Origin: Desulfobulbaceae bacterium
GTDB lineage: Bacteria; Desulfobacterota; Desulfobulbia; Desulfobulbales; Desulfocapsaceae
Reading direction: 5' to 3'
Assembly (NCBI GenBank): GCA_026988015.1
Contig: JALSMA010000016.1
Span: 1-64,000, forward strand
Length of the DNA stretch: 64,000 nt
Shown: positions 26,498 through 35,853 of the stretch, one piece after another
Layout of the letters: every line of letters starts with the position of its first letter
Position numbering within the stretch: position 1 is the stretch's first letter
The notes under the pieces: model-generated
Told to the model about the DNA's origin: nothing
The model's input: only the letters and a program-made list of their open reading frames with translations
Databases searched by the model: none
Position numbers and translations under genes: made by a program

Positions 26498-27885
26498 GAA
26501 ATTGCCCCCAATTCCTTCCTGTCCTGCAACCCGCACACCGCAGCCGTAAATACATCACCACGTTGACCATAATCACCAAACATGTCAAAACTTGCGCAGG
26601 CTGGGGCCAGAAGAACCGTGTCTCCACTACTGGCACACCGTGCGGCCATAACAACTGCATCATCCATTGTTCCTGCAAACTCTATATCAACGATATTCTC
26701 CATAACATCGGCTATGTTCCGAGCGGCCTCACCTATCAGGATCAGTTTTTTTACTTTTTCCCGAACCGGTTCTTTCAGTACAGCATATTCCTCACCCTTA
26801 TCACGCCCACCCGCAATAAGAATAACATTTCCAGAGAATGAGGCGAGGGCACTGCATACAGCACCGGTATTAGTCGCCTTTGAATCATTGTAATAATCCA
26901 CACCCTCTGACGTTTTGATATATTGGAGACGATGTTTTTCCGGAACAAAACTCTCAAGCCCTTGCTGAATAGCATCGTCATCACATCCGGACAGAAAAGC
27001 AGCAAGTGATGCTGCGCTGGCATTGAGAAGACCAGTATGTGACTCCAGGGCAGTACCAGTAATGCTCACTGCTACAGTTACTCCAGCATGGTTGATTGTG
27101 ATTTCAGTACCTTCCACCACCGTAGCGCACCCACTTCCTACCCCACCAAAGCAGAGAACCTCCCGATCACCGGGCAATGACTTAACCTGCTGGCAAAATG
27201 AATCTTCTCCACTGATAATTGCGACATCACCTACTTTCTGATGCCGGAAAAGCCGCATTTTTGCAGCAATATATGCACCCATGGTCTTGTGACGATCCAG
27301 ATGATCCGGAGTAATATTTAACAATATCCCAATATCAGGACGAAAGGTACCTGCTGATTCCAGCTGGAAGCTGGACAGCTCAAGTACCAGGAACCCCACT
27401 CTCTCACTCCGCATGAGATAATCCAACACCGGAGTTCCAATGTTTCCACCCACAAAAACCTTTTTCCCGGAAGCACGGAGTAACTCAGCGATCAGCGCTG
27501 TCACCGTGGTCTTCCCATTGGTACCTGTTACAGCAATCACCGTCTCAGTTAGATATGGAGCAGCCAGTGCCAATTCGCCAAGGATCGGTATATCCCTCTC
27601 CCGCACCTCTGATAGAATTGGCAGATCTTTTGGCACTCCTGGGCTGATGGCGATAAAGTCAGCATGAAGTATAGCTCCTCGCCCCTCTGCAGGAGTCATA
27701 AAAGATACCCTGTTCTGGGTAAGATAGGTCCGTTCTTCACTTGAAAGATCTGTGAAATCACGATTATCAACCACCGCCACCAAAGCCTTCTTACTGAGCA
27801 GAAATTCCACCATAGCACGGCCGGAAATTCCCATCCCTAAAACAACTGCCCGAAGACCGGGCTCTATTTTTTTGTTCCATTCCAT
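26494..27885 (-). CDS. murD: UDP-N-acetylmuramoylalanine-D-glutamate ligase
   Basis: 463 residues. Adds D-glutamate to UDP-MurNAc-L-Ala. VVLGMGISGRAMVEFL marks the N-terminal Rossmann domain, VTGTNGKTTVTAL the P-loop near 115, ITPDHLDRHKTM and NDSKATNTGAVCSAL the central domain, and LLAPACASFDMFGDYGQRG the C-terminal signature. The ATG at 27885 forms TGATG with the mraY stop; the frame opens 19 codons earlier. Its stop overlaps murG. Confidence 0.95.
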   Translation of the reverse strand: MEWNKKIEPGLRAVVLGMGISGRAMVEFLLSKKALVAVVDNRDFTDLSSEERTYLTQNRVSFMTPAEGRGAILHADFIAISPGVPKDLPILSEVRERDIPILGELALAAPYLTETVIAVTGTNGKTTVTALIAELLRASGKKVFVGGNIGTPVLDYLMRSERVGFLVLELSSFQLESAGTFRPDIGILLNITPDHLDRHKTMGAYIAAKMRLFRHQKVGDVAIISGEDSFCQQVKSLPGDREVLCFGGVGSGCATVVEGTEITINHAGVTVAVSITGTALESHTGLLNASAASLAAFLSGCDDDAIQQGLESFVPEKHRLQYIKTSEGVDYYNDSKATNTGAVCSALASFSGNVILIAGGRDKGEEYAVLKEPVREKVKKLILIGEAARNIADVMENIVDIEFAGTMDDAVVMAARCASSGDTVLLAPACASFDMFGDYGQRGDVFTAAVCGLQDRKELGAIS

Positions 27886-28964
27886 CAGCGCAATTTCAGA
27901 GTTGCTATGGCAAAAAGGCCAAGAATAATAGAAACGATCCAAAATCTGACAACCACCTTCGGCTCATGCCAGCCTTTTTTCTCAAAGTGATGGTGAAAAG
28001 GCGCCATGAGGAATATCCGTTTTCCATGGGTAATTTTAAAATATCCTACTTGGAGAATCACCGAAAGTGCCTCCATTACAAATATTCCACCCACAATGGC
28101 TAGAAGAATTTCCTGCTTGATTATGATTGCGACACCGCCAAGGGCACCACCAAGGGCAAGAGACCCCACATCACCCATGAATATCTGGGCAGGGTAGGCA
28201 TTAAACCAGAGAAAACCGAGACAGGCACCCACCATGGCACCACAAAATACTGCAAGCTCACCGGCCCCCTGAACATAAGGAATCTGTAGATACTCAGCCA
28301 GCACTGCATGACCCGCCAGATATGAAAAAACAAGATACACCGATGCCGAAATGACGGTGGGGCCAGCCGCAAGACCATCCAAGCCATCGGTAAGATTCAC
28401 TGCATTTGAAGAACCAACTATTACAAAGATTGCAAATATTACGTAAAACCAAGAAAGGTCCGGCTGGATATTTTTAAAAAACGGAACACTGAGCTGCCCG
28501 TCATAACCTGGATACAAAAGGACAAAGAGCCCCACCACAGAGGCACCAAATATCTGGAGAAAGAGTTTACCACGAGCGCTGAGACCAGCGCTTGTCATTT
28601 TTTTTATCTTCTGGAAATCATCAATTCCACCAATAAAGCCAAAAAAAAGGAGCACAAAAAGCAGCAACCAGACCAGAGGATTGTCCAGCCGTGCCCACAA
28701 CAGCGTTGAGAGGCTGATGGATGAGAGGATAAGCACTCCGCCCATTGTGGGGACTCCCTGCTTGGCAAGATGAGTCTCCGGTCCGTCATCACGTACCACC
28801 TGCCCGATCTGATGCTGCTTCAGCTTACGAATAAACCACGGCCCTATAATCAGCATGATGAGAAAAGCAGTCACCGCTCCCCCAATGGAACGTACTGTAA
28901 TGTATCGAAAAACATTAAAAGCACTAATACTGTTATGCAGTGGATAAAGAAGATGATAGAGCAT
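27885..28964 (-). CDS. mraY: Phospho-N-acetylmuramoyl-pentapeptide transferase
   Basis: 359 residues with ten membrane segments. Transfers phospho-MurNAc-pentapeptide to undecaprenyl phosphate, giving lipid I. Family motifs: [19 protein letters not shown] near 40-58, [15 protein letters not shown] near 185 with the catalytic aspartates, [12 protein letters not shown] near 255, and [19 protein letters not shown] near 315. It begins two bases after the murE-murF stop (GGGGAACAATAAATG). Confidence 0.96.
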   Translation of the reverse strand: MLYHLLYPLHNSISAFNVFRYITVRSIGGAVTAFLIMLIIGPWFIRKLKQHQIGQVVRDDGPETHLAKQGVPTMGGVLILSSISLSTLLWARLDNPLVWLLLFVLLFFGFIGGIDDFQKIKKMTSAGLSARGKLFLQIFGASVVGLFVLLYPGYDGQLSVPFFKNIQPDLSWFYVIFAIFVIVGSSNAVNLTDGLDGLAAGPTVISASVYLVFSYLAGHAVLAEYLQIPYVQGAGELAVFCGAMVGACLGFLWFNAYPAQIFMGDVGSLALGGALGGVAIIIKQEILLAIVGGIFVMEALSVILQVGYFKITHGKRIFLMAPFHHHFEKKGWHEPKVVVRFWIVSIILGLFAIATLKLR

Positions 28965-31900
28965 TTATTGTTCCCCGATAAAACGTTCAACAAGACTTTC
29001 CAAGTGCATGCCACGCGAGCCCTTCACCAAAATATAACTTCCCGACTGAATCTCACCTCGTCCAGACATTTCTTTTAACCAGCACAGACATTCTTCCTGT
29101 TCTTTGAAAATCTTAACTCGTTCCTTTTTCATTCCCTGTTTAAGTGCACCGGAAGCTGTGCAAGAGGCAAACTCACCAAGTACTGCCAGATAATCAATAC
29201 CGCATTCGGTAACATATGCACCTATTTTATTATGCAAAATATCACTTTCAGAACCGAGCTCCAGCATATCCCCCAACACTGCGATTCGACTGGAGTTGCC
29301 GAGATCCCTCAGAGTTGCGATACCTGCCTTCATGGATTCAGGATTTGCATTATAGGTGTCGTTTATTAAACGAGAGCCCCCTGGGCCTGAAAGAATCTCC
29401 ATCCGACGATCTTCGGGCCTGAATGCCATTAGTCCCCTTGCAACTGTCTCAATTTCAATGCCTGCAGCGACCCCAATGGCTGCAGCTGCCAAGGCATTTG
29501 AAATATTATGGCGGCCTGGAACCTGTAGCACAATAGCTGCTTTTTTCTCATACACATGAAGGATAAACTCAACGTTTTCCTCACCACCAGACGTTGTTTT
29601 AGGAACTGAATACACTTCAGGTACGGCGGAATCCCCACCATTTAAGCCGAAAAAGATCTTTTTCTGATCACAAGTTTTTGCAATTTCAAGCACCCTCGCA
29701 TCGTCACTATTTACAACCAGGGTGGTTCCCCGTCCACACCCCTGAAAAAGCTCAGCTTTTGCCCTGGCAACTCCCTCGATATCACCTAAGCCCTGGAGGT
29801 GGGCTCCATGGACATTTACAATACAGGCAATATCGGGATCAGCAATCGCTGTAAGTCTTGCTATTTCACCCGGCACATTCATTCCCATTTCAAGAATCGC
29901 TGCAGAGTGCCTTGGTGACAGGGGAAGCAATGACAAAGGAAGGCCAATAAGGTTGTTAAAATTTCCTTTTGTTTTAAGTACTCTTCCCTGTGCAACATCA
30001 GGGCCATCAGGCCACTGTTCCCTGAATATTGAGGCGCACATCTCCTTGACCGTTGTTTTACCACTACTGCCTGTAACAGCAGCAACACGTGGTGAGCTCA
30101 TCTCTTTAATAACAGCGCGCCTGTAACCCGCAAGATCCCCCAGTGCCTTTTCAGTATCCTTAACCAGCAACACCGGAATCGGGAAGGCACCATCGGGCGC
30201 ATCTTCAAGAACAAGACAGGCAGCACCGGCAGCTACAACCTGAGAAACATACTGATGGCCATCAAAGCGATCGCCTTTGAGAGCAACAAAGATATCACCC
30301 GCCTCAATTGTCCGCGAATCTGTGTTGATGGCACCTGATACTCTTTGCTGTTTCGACTCGCACTGACCAATAAACTCTCCTCCAGTGGCACGTATCAGGG
30401 AGTCAACGTTCCAGTTACAAAGTGCCTCCGCTGCTTCAAGGCTATCGTCAAAAAACTTTTTGCCGTTATTGCCCAACTGATAATTTTCGTGTCCTTTTCC
30501 TGCAACCAGAACGATATCATCCCCGGTTGCCGCCAGTATTGCAGCTGTTATAGCCCGGTTCCGATCAGGTATCACAACATACCCGGTTTCAGATTCAGCC
30601 TTTGAGTCGAGCCAGCCCACGGGATGCTGCCTGCTGCTCATGCCCCTTTCAATGTCCCGAAGGATACTATCCGGATCCTCACTTCGCGGGTTGTCACTTG
30701 TAAGAACAACAACATCTGAATATTTTTCAGCAATTCCCGCCATCAAGGGTCGTTTTCCTGCATCCCTGTCTCCACCACACCCAAAAACGGTGTACAGCGT
30801 GCTATGGGGAAGCTGTTTCACAGAACGAAGCACCTGCTCAAGGGCATCAGGGGTGTGGGCATAATCCACAAAGACAGCAGGTCTAAAGGATATTTCATTC
30901 CGAGCCACTCGCACCTGTTCCATGCGCCCTGGTGCTCCTGTTGCAGTTTTCAAAGCATCACATATTATAGTGGTTGCAATGCCTGTACACCTGGCCATCG
31001 CAAATGCTGTCTGTAAATTTGCGACATTAAACTCCCCGATCAGAGGCGACTCAAGAATGCACTCCCCCTCCACCGTGTGAAGCCGGACTTTGGTTCTTCG
31101 CTGCTCTGTTACCACCGAGAGAGGATAGATATCACTCCGAGACAGCTCACCGCAACTCAACACTTCAACTCCATTCTGGCGACAATACCGCAACAACTTT
31201 TCACTCCAGATCCTCTCTTCTGCCGAAAAACTGACAACTGCCCATCCATGAGGACGCATATGATTGCTAAAGAGAAGTTTTTTGGCACAGAAATAACTCT
31301 CCATATCGAGGTGATAATCAAGATGATCACGGCTGAGATTTGTAAAAGCCGCCACATCAAATGTAATTCCTCCGATGCGGTTTTGCTCAAGTCCGTGCGA
31401 AGATATCTCCATCACAATGGAATCGACCCCACTGTCTGCCATCAGACGCAGAGTCTGCTGGAGAAGAAAGGGTTCCGGGGTCGTAAAAGCAGATGGAAGT
31501 TGAATACAATTCCCTTCAGCATCAAAATAACGATAATTAATAGTTCCGAGGACACCAGGTTGCTTTCCAGCACCAAGCAATACCGACTCAAGGAGATAAC
31601 TGACACTGGTCTTGCCATTTGTTCCAGTGACCCCAAACATTGTCATCACCTGTGACGGATATGAGAAGAGCATCGCAGCCAGTTCGGCGTAAGTCCACCT
31701 GGTATTGGCAGCCACAAGAATACAAATATCATCTTCGGGAATGTCAACCTGCGTTATCCTTCCCTCCTCAACAAGAATTGCGGCACAGCCAGCTGCCCTG
31801 GCCTGGGTGACAAAATCATGGCCATCACTTGTTGTTCCTGAAATTGCAATAAAGAGAGAGCCGGGAACGACTTTACGGGAATCAACGGTTACCCTGTTGA

Positions 31901-32054
31901 AAGAACAGGTGGACGCATCTCCCGACAACAGGGAGATCCCCGGAATAGCAGCAATGATGGCTGCAACATCAATGCTGGCGGAAGAACACACAACAGTTCC
32001 GGGATGGTCACATATCCAGTTATTGCCTGTGTGAGTTTCCAGCTTTGCCGCCAT
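28965..32054 (-). CDS. murE-murF: Fused MurE-MurF: meso-DAP-adding and D-Ala-D-Ala-adding ligase
   Basis: One chain of about 1029 residues holds two complete Mur ligases. MurE part (about 1-550): VTVDSRKVVPGSLF, P-loop GTNGKT at 144-149, SSHGLEQNR, and DNPR at 454-457, the motif that marks meso-diaminopimelate specificity, then GKGHENYQ. MurF part (from about 553): NTDSRTIEAGDIFVAL, P-loop GSSGKT at 662-667, KGNFNNLIGLPL, EMGMNVPGEI, NDTYNANPESM and KGSRGMHLE near the end. No stop, frameshift or long linker separates them. Start: the ATG at 32054 has the purine-rich AGGGAAGAAG in front; an in-frame ATG at 32075 without a Shine-Dalgarno is the alternative. The gene lies between the ftsI-like gene and mraY, the normal murE-murF position. 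Confidence 0.94.
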   Translation of the reverse strand: MAAKLETHTGNNWICDHPGTVVCSSASIDVAAIIAAIPGISLLSGDASTCSFNRVTVDSRKVVPGSLFIAISGTTSDGHDFVTQARAAGCAAILVEEGRITQVDIPEDDICILVAANTRWTYAELAAMLFSYPSQVMTMFGVTGTNGKTSVSYLLESVLLGAGKQPGVLGTINYRYFDAEGNCIQLPSAFTTPEPFLLQQTLRLMADSGVDSIVMEISSHGLEQNRIGGITFDVAAFTNLSRDHLDYHLDMESYFCAKKLLFSNHMRPHGWAVVSFSAEERIWSEKLLRYCRQNGVEVLSCGELSRSDIYPLSVVTEQRRTKVRLHTVEGECILESPLIGEFNVANLQTAFAMARCTGIATTIICDALKTATGAPGRMEQVRVARNEISFRPAVFVDYAHTPDALEQVLRSVKQLPHSTLYTVFGCGGDRDAGKRPLMAGIAEKYSDVVVLTSDNPRSEDPDSILRDIERGMSSRQHPVGWLDSKAESETGYVVIPDRNRAITAAILAATGDDIVLVAGKGHENYQLGNNGKKFFDDSLEAAEALCNWNVDSLIRATGGEFIGQCESKQQRVSGAINTDSRTIEAGDIFVALKGDRFDGHQYVSQVVAAGAACLVLEDAPDGAFPIPVLLVKDTEKALGDLAGYRRAVIKEMSSPRVAAVTGSSGKTTVKEMCASIFREQWPDGPDVAQGRVLKTKGNFNNLIGLPLSLLPLSPRHSAAILEMGMNVPGEIARLTAIADPDIACIVNVHGAHLQGLGDIEGVARAKAELFQGCGRGTTLVVNSDDARVLEIAKTCDQKKIFFGLNGGDSAVPEVYSVPKTTSGGEENVEFILHVYEKKAAIVLQVPGRHNISNALAAAAIGVAAGIEIETVARGLMAFRPEDRRMEILSGPGGSRLINDTYNANPESMKAGIATLRDLGNSSRIAVLGDMLELGSESDILHNKIGAYVTECGIDYLAVLGEFASCTASGALKQGMKKERVKIFKEQEECLCWLKEMSGRGEIQSGSYILVKGSRGMHLESLVERFIGEQ

Positions 32055-32096
32055 CTTCTTCCCTGTTACAGCCATTGTATCTTAAAACCGACAGTT

Positions 32097-34004
32097 TTAT
32101 TTCGGCTTTGCTTCCCTTGTCTGTAAACTTTTTATCTGCATCACATTTTCCGGTGTCTTATCAGTCACAAGGGTCAAGACACATACATCCCCTTTTTTAA
32201 TTGCTTTTCCGGCCTCAAGGCTCTGAGACACAATCCGCCCCGTCCCTCTGACCGTCACCTCAACTTCCGCCCCTTGCAGGAGACGTAAGCCCCTTCTCAA
32301 ACTGAACCCGGTGAGATCTGGCATTTCCATAACCTGATCTTCCAACATCCTGTTCAGGTGGTCAGATCTGACAGTCCCCCCAGTCGTATCGCCTTGGAAA
32401 TTTTGATCCACGCCTTTCTTCATTTCAACCATATCAGCGATATTCCAGTAGACCTGCTGCAGTGCAACCATGGAAGGAATCACCTCATCAATGCCCTGAC
32501 ATAATGCTTTAGCGCCAGCGTCCCATTCCGGTGATATCTGGAGCTCTTCGTCCCTCGCGACGACAAAAAGTATCATTTCAGGATTTCTGGCAGGAATTAC
32601 TATAATGGCCATTCGATCCCGAACATAGCTTCCGCCACGAGCATTGGGAACAAGCGACACTGTCTCGCCACAAAGAGAGGATGAACCAAGTACCCCTGGC
32701 CGCCCTTGAACCACAAGTAAGGCCTGCAATTCTTCTGAAACCAGAAAGGGGAAGACATTCTGTCCCTGTGAGTTTCCTCGAAAGGCATCATAGAAATACT
32801 CCTTTTGGCCGGGTCGTTCCATAATTTTATCAAGAATATGGGGTTGTATTTTCTTCCCACCATTCAACAGGTGTGCCATCCCCAATAAAACTTTCAACGG
32901 TTTTGCTGTTGCCGGGATGGCACCGAAATCCAGCCCTGGCCGAGTTTTTTCAAACCTGGGAGTATCTGTCTGGAGTTTTTTCCCCCCCGAAAAATCAACA
33001 TTCATTTCCGTGGTCAACTGCAGACGTTCAAAAAGGCGTAACTGACTGCCAAGATCTTTTTTTGCAGATACCAGACTCCAGGGATACACCTGCGTTCCCT
33101 GCTCCCACCCGCTCTGCAAAAGAGCAGCATCTTGATAAAAGCGACGAATCTCATCAGGAATCACCATCGGGGTGAGAAACAGATTATCCAGAACCCCCTC
33201 CCGGCCCTGCCAGATCTTATTCGGGTTGTAGGTTGGATAACTAGCCCCTGCAACAATTCGCCCCTGATCGGTATCAAGAAGCAGAGAACTGATACGCTCC
33301 CTGCCATTTTTTTTTGCAAGCCCCCGCATATACTTCTCAAGGACAGCCTGGATCTTCATGTCCAAAGTCAGAACCAGATCATGTCCACGGCCCGCTGTAT
33401 AAGTGAGACCTTTCATGTCTATGGCAGGAAAGTCTTCCTGCCGCGCCCTGTCCTGACTCAAAAGCCGGTTATAATAATGCTCAACCCCGGCAAGTCCAAG
33501 ATTTTTTTCTGAGTACCCTATCAGCTGTGATGCATATTCCTGTTGCGGGTAAGCTCTTGCCACTTCTCTATGCAGATAGACTCCTGGAAGATTTAAACGG
33601 ATTACTGCATCCTCGTCCTCCTGACCAATCTCTCTCTGCAACCAGACAAGTTGTGAATCGCGTTCGATTCTAGAGATAATCTCAGATTCGGTTAAACCGA
33701 GTATTTCCGAAAGCTTTCCAGCGGTCTCTGCTATATTTATAACTTCCCTTGGCCGAACATACAGAGACACTCGTTCAAGTGTCCGAGCAAGTTCCTTAAA
33801 ATTACGATCATAAATCGTACCACGGACATTGTCTGCAACCTCACTCTCTGCTGGAAATGTCTCCTTCCAAATATCAACAATGTTTGCCAATTGTTCTTTA
33901 TAGAGAGCTCCAACGCTTGCTGTCGCTACAAGGATCAATATCAGAAAAAACCAGAGCTTTCGCCTTCCGGTATCTGTTGTTCTAAGACGAGATCTCCTGG
34001 CCAT
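32097..34004 (-). CDS. FtsI-like class B penicillin-binding protein homologue lacking catalytic motifs, with C-terminal PASTA domain
   Basis: 635 residues in the ftsI slot. One membrane anchor (about 17-35), a PBP dimerisation/pedestal region (NVRGTIYDRNFKELARTLERVSLYV; AYPQQEYASQLIGY; GLAGVEHYYNRLL), a transpeptidase-like fold (LTLDMKIQAVLEKYM; GRIVAGASYPTYNPN; MAHLLNGGKKIQPHIL) and one PASTA repeat near 565-620 (MPDLTGFSLRRGLRLLQGAE). The active-site motifs are absent. Where STFK should be, the best alignments give EIRR (285-288) or TQVY (304-307); the SxN region is shortened by about 50 residues; the KTG position reads CGETVS (445-450). A chance SAKK at 313-316 lies in the wrong context. 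No stop or frameshift breaks the frame. I infer a non-catalytic scaffold in the divisome. Confidence 0.85.
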   Translation of the reverse strand: MARRSRLRTTDTGRRKLWFFLILILVATASVGALYKEQLANIVDIWKETFPAESEVADNVRGTIYDRNFKELARTLERVSLYVRPREVINIAETAGKLSEILGLTESEIISRIERDSQLVWLQREIGQEDEDAVIRLNLPGVYLHREVARAYPQQEYASQLIGYSEKNLGLAGVEHYYNRLLSQDRARQEDFPAIDMKGLTYTAGRGHDLVLTLDMKIQAVLEKYMRGLAKKNGRERISSLLLDTDQGRIVAGASYPTYNPNKIWQGREGVLDNLFLTPMVIPDEIRRFYQDAALLQSGWEQGTQVYPWSLVSAKKDLGSQLRLFERLQLTTEMNVDFSGGKKLQTDTPRFEKTRPGLDFGAIPATAKPLKVLLGMAHLLNGGKKIQPHILDKIMERPGQKEYFYDAFRGNSQGQNVFPFLVSEELQALLVVQGRPGVLGSSSLCGETVSLVPNARGGSYVRDRMAIIVIPARNPEMILFVVARDEELQISPEWDAGAKALCQGIDEVIPSMVALQQVYWNIADMVEMKKGVDQNFQGDTTGGTVRSDHLNRMLEDQVMEMPDLTGFSLRRGLRLLQGAEVEVTVRGTGRIVSQSLEAGKAIKKGDVCVLTLVTDKTPENVMQIKSLQTREAKPK

Positions 34005-34044
34005 TGATTATTTACGATTATCCACCAGACCCCTCTGGAGGGCC

Positions 34045-34416
34045 CTAGAAATTAGGATACTGGTCAGACGTTGGTCTATGAATTGCCAGCTCACTTGAAG
34101 CCATTGTCCCCACTACTTCCGAAGAAAAAAGCTGCGCTTTTCTGGCACGAAGCAGAATATTACTTCCAACCAGTTCCGCATGACTGGCTTCAATACCTGC
34201 AATCTCCGACGCAAGCTTCTCAGCTGAGCCATTCAGAAGGCTAAAGGTTACAACAACAAACAACACGGAAGCCAGTAAGACTTTGGACACACTATACCAG
34301 AGCTGTTTTCCACCAAGCAGGACCAAACTACGAGACCGCCTGCTACTAGCACAGGTTTGATAGCGAAAAGAATTTCTACGGGGAATTATTGTGTTAGCCG
34401 AAGGATTAATAATCAT
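34045..34416 (-). CDS. ftsL: FtsL-like divisome protein
   Basis: 123 residues in the usual position between rsmH and ftsI. A basic cytoplasmic tail of ~40 residues, one transmembrane helix near 46-64 (VLLASVLFVVVTFSLL), then a short heptad-like segment (AEKLASEIAGIEASHAELVGSNILLRARKAQL) expected to form the coiled coil with FtsB. Sequence similarity in FtsL is always low, so the name rests on topology and position. The ATG at 34416 follows AGGAAGAGGTG; upstream in-frame codons overlap rsmH and are rejected. Confidence 0.75.
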   Translation of the reverse strand: MIINPSANTIIPRRNSFRYQTCASSRRSRSLVLLGGKQLWYSVSKVLLASVLFVVVTFSLLNGSAEKLASEIAGIEASHAELVGSNILLRARKAQLFSSEVVGTMASSELAIHRPTSDQYPNF

Positions 34417-34432
34417 GGTTTCACCTCTTCCT

Positions 34433-35332
34433 TTATATCTTTTCAGCAACCCGCAAGCGGGCACTCCGTGACCTTCTATTGTTTTCCCTTTCTTCCGACC
34501 CTGCAACAATGGGTTTTTTGGTCAGGACTTTCAGTTCGTCATTATCACGAAACCTTCGTTTCACCATCCGATCTTCCAGAGAGTGAAAGGAGATGACACA
34601 AAACCTAGCTCCTGGTTTCAGATACCGAACGCCATCTTCCAAAATCCCAGCCAGATTTTCAAGCTCCGTGTTTACAGCTATCCGCAGGGCCTGAAAAACC
34701 CGTGTCGCGACATGAATTCTCTTTGGATGAAATGGCCTGGGCACTGCCCGTGCCACAAGATCCGCAAACTCTTTTGATGTAGTAACAGGTGACACGACAC
34801 GCTCCTTCACAACATACGATGCAATTCTTCGTGCCTGTTTTTCCTCACCATAGTAGAAAAAAATATCGGCGAGTTCCTCTTCTGTACAGTTGGCAAGAAT
34901 TGATGCTGCTGTGACCTCCCGTCTGATATCCATCCTCATGTCCAAAGGTTCTTCTCGCTGAAAGCTGAATCCACGTTCGCCCATATCAAGCTGCAGAGAA
35001 GAAAGACCTATGTCTATGAGGATACCATCAACCATGCCGACTCCAACTTCAGCCAGACCGACACCAATTTCAGAAAAATTCCTTCTCACTATGGTCAATC
35101 GGTCACCATAGGCCTTCAGTCGCTCTCGACTCTTGTCGATGGCCATTGCGTCCCAGTCAAAAGCTACAACACATCCACCGGGCGAACTCTTCTCCAGGAT
35201 GGCCTCGCTGTGACCGCCAAGCCCCAACGTACCATCCACATACACTCCACCACTGTGAGGAGCAAGAAATTCAAGGGTCTCAGTGGGTAAGACTGAACAA
35301 TGGATCTCTGCTGCAATCTGCTGACCGCCCAT
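34433..35332 (-). CDS. rsmH: 16S rRNA (cytosine-1402-N4)-methyltransferase
   Basis: 299 residues (formerly MraW). SAM-dependent methylation of C1402 in 16S rRNA. HCSVLPTETLEFL leads into the SAM loop VDGTLGLGGHSEAIL near 32; FDWDAMAIDKSRERL, DGILIDIGLSSLQLD, ERGFSFQREEPLDMRMD and PFHPKRIHVATRVFQALRI are family signatures, and FCVISFHSLEDRMVKRRF near 245 is the C-terminal one. It starts in a TGATG overlap with mraZ. Confidence 0.96.
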   Translation of the reverse strand: MGGQQIAAEIHCSVLPTETLEFLAPHSGGVYVDGTLGLGGHSEAILEKSSPGGCVVAFDWDAMAIDKSRERLKAYGDRLTIVRRNFSEIGVGLAEVGVGMVDGILIDIGLSSLQLDMGERGFSFQREEPLDMRMDIRREVTAASILANCTEEELADIFFYYGEEKQARRIASYVVKERVVSPVTTSKEFADLVARAVPRPFHPKRIHVATRVFQALRIAVNTELENLAGILEDGVRYLKPGARFCVISFHSLEDRMVKRRFRDNDELKVLTKKPIVAGSEERENNRRSRSARLRVAEKI

Positions 35333-35802
35333 CAGAGAATCCCCAGCTTGGACAGTCCTTCATCGAAACTGTCAAAGTTCTCTCGCGTGGCCTTCAGCTC
35401 AAACTGCCAAGCCTCTTTGTCCCATATTTCAACCCAGTCGCGCATACCGGTAAGGATAACGTCTTTCCCGATTTGCAGTTCGCTGCGAAGTGTGGCAGGA
35501 AGAACAATGCGACCCTGCTTGTCAAGGTTACAGGCCGTTACTCCTGAAAAGATAAGACGAATAAAACTTGTCAACCCGGGCTGCTCCTTGCCTTGATCCA
35601 CCAGCTTATCTTCAATAATTTCCCACTCAGAAACCGGATAAACCCGCAGATGCTGCTTCCATGGAGCAATCATCAAAGTCCCGGAACCATACTGGGCAAG
35701 TACATCCCGGAACCGGCTTGGAAAGTTCAACCTTCCCTTGCCATCCAGAACGTGCTCAGACATGCTTCGAAATCTGCTTTTTATGATTTTGGTATCACCC
35801 AT
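35332..35802 (-). CDS. mraZ: Transcriptional regulator MraZ
   Basis: 156 residues with two AbrB-like SpoVT/MraZ half-domains: FRSMSEHVLDGKGRLNFPSRFRDVL near 10-35 and ACNLDKQGRIVLPATLRSEL near 90-110. MraZ binds repeated boxes upstream of its own gene and controls the dcw operon. The ATG at 35802 was chosen because FRS before the internal methionine aligns with the MraZ N-terminus (FRG...), ruling out the later ATG, while the GTG at 35823 lies inside the operator boxes. It is the first gene of the dcw operon. Confidence 0.92.
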   Translation of the reverse strand: MGDTKIIKSRFRSMSEHVLDGKGRLNFPSRFRDVLAQYGSGTLMIAPWKQHLRVYPVSEWEIIEDKLVDQGKEQPGLTSFIRLIFSGVTACNLDKQGRIVLPATLRSELQIGKDVILTGMRDWVEIWDKEAWQFELKATRENFDSFDEGLSKLGIL

Positions 35803-35808
35803 CCAACA

Positions 35809-35843
35809 CCACCCTCGATCCACTTCACTCCACTTTGAACCAC
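35809..35843 (-). promoter_or_regulatory. MraZ operator: four direct GTGG boxes
   Basis: On the minus strand GTGG occurs at 35843-35840, 35833-35830, 35823-35820 and 35812-35809, spaced 10, 10 and 11 bases, one helical turn each; two carry the fuller AAGTGG form. MraZ in other bacteria binds about three direct TGGG/GTGG repeats with ten-base period in the mraZ leader. The array lies between the promoter and the mraZ start, consistent with autorepression. Confidence 0.75.
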
Positions 35844-35853
35844 CATAATAAGT

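Noticed and set aside
33061-33069. SAKK at residues 313-316 of the FtsI-like protein as a true SxxK nucleophile motif
   Set aside because: It lacks the preceding PGS-type loop and runs straight into the segment that follows SxN in active enzymes; KTG is also absent.
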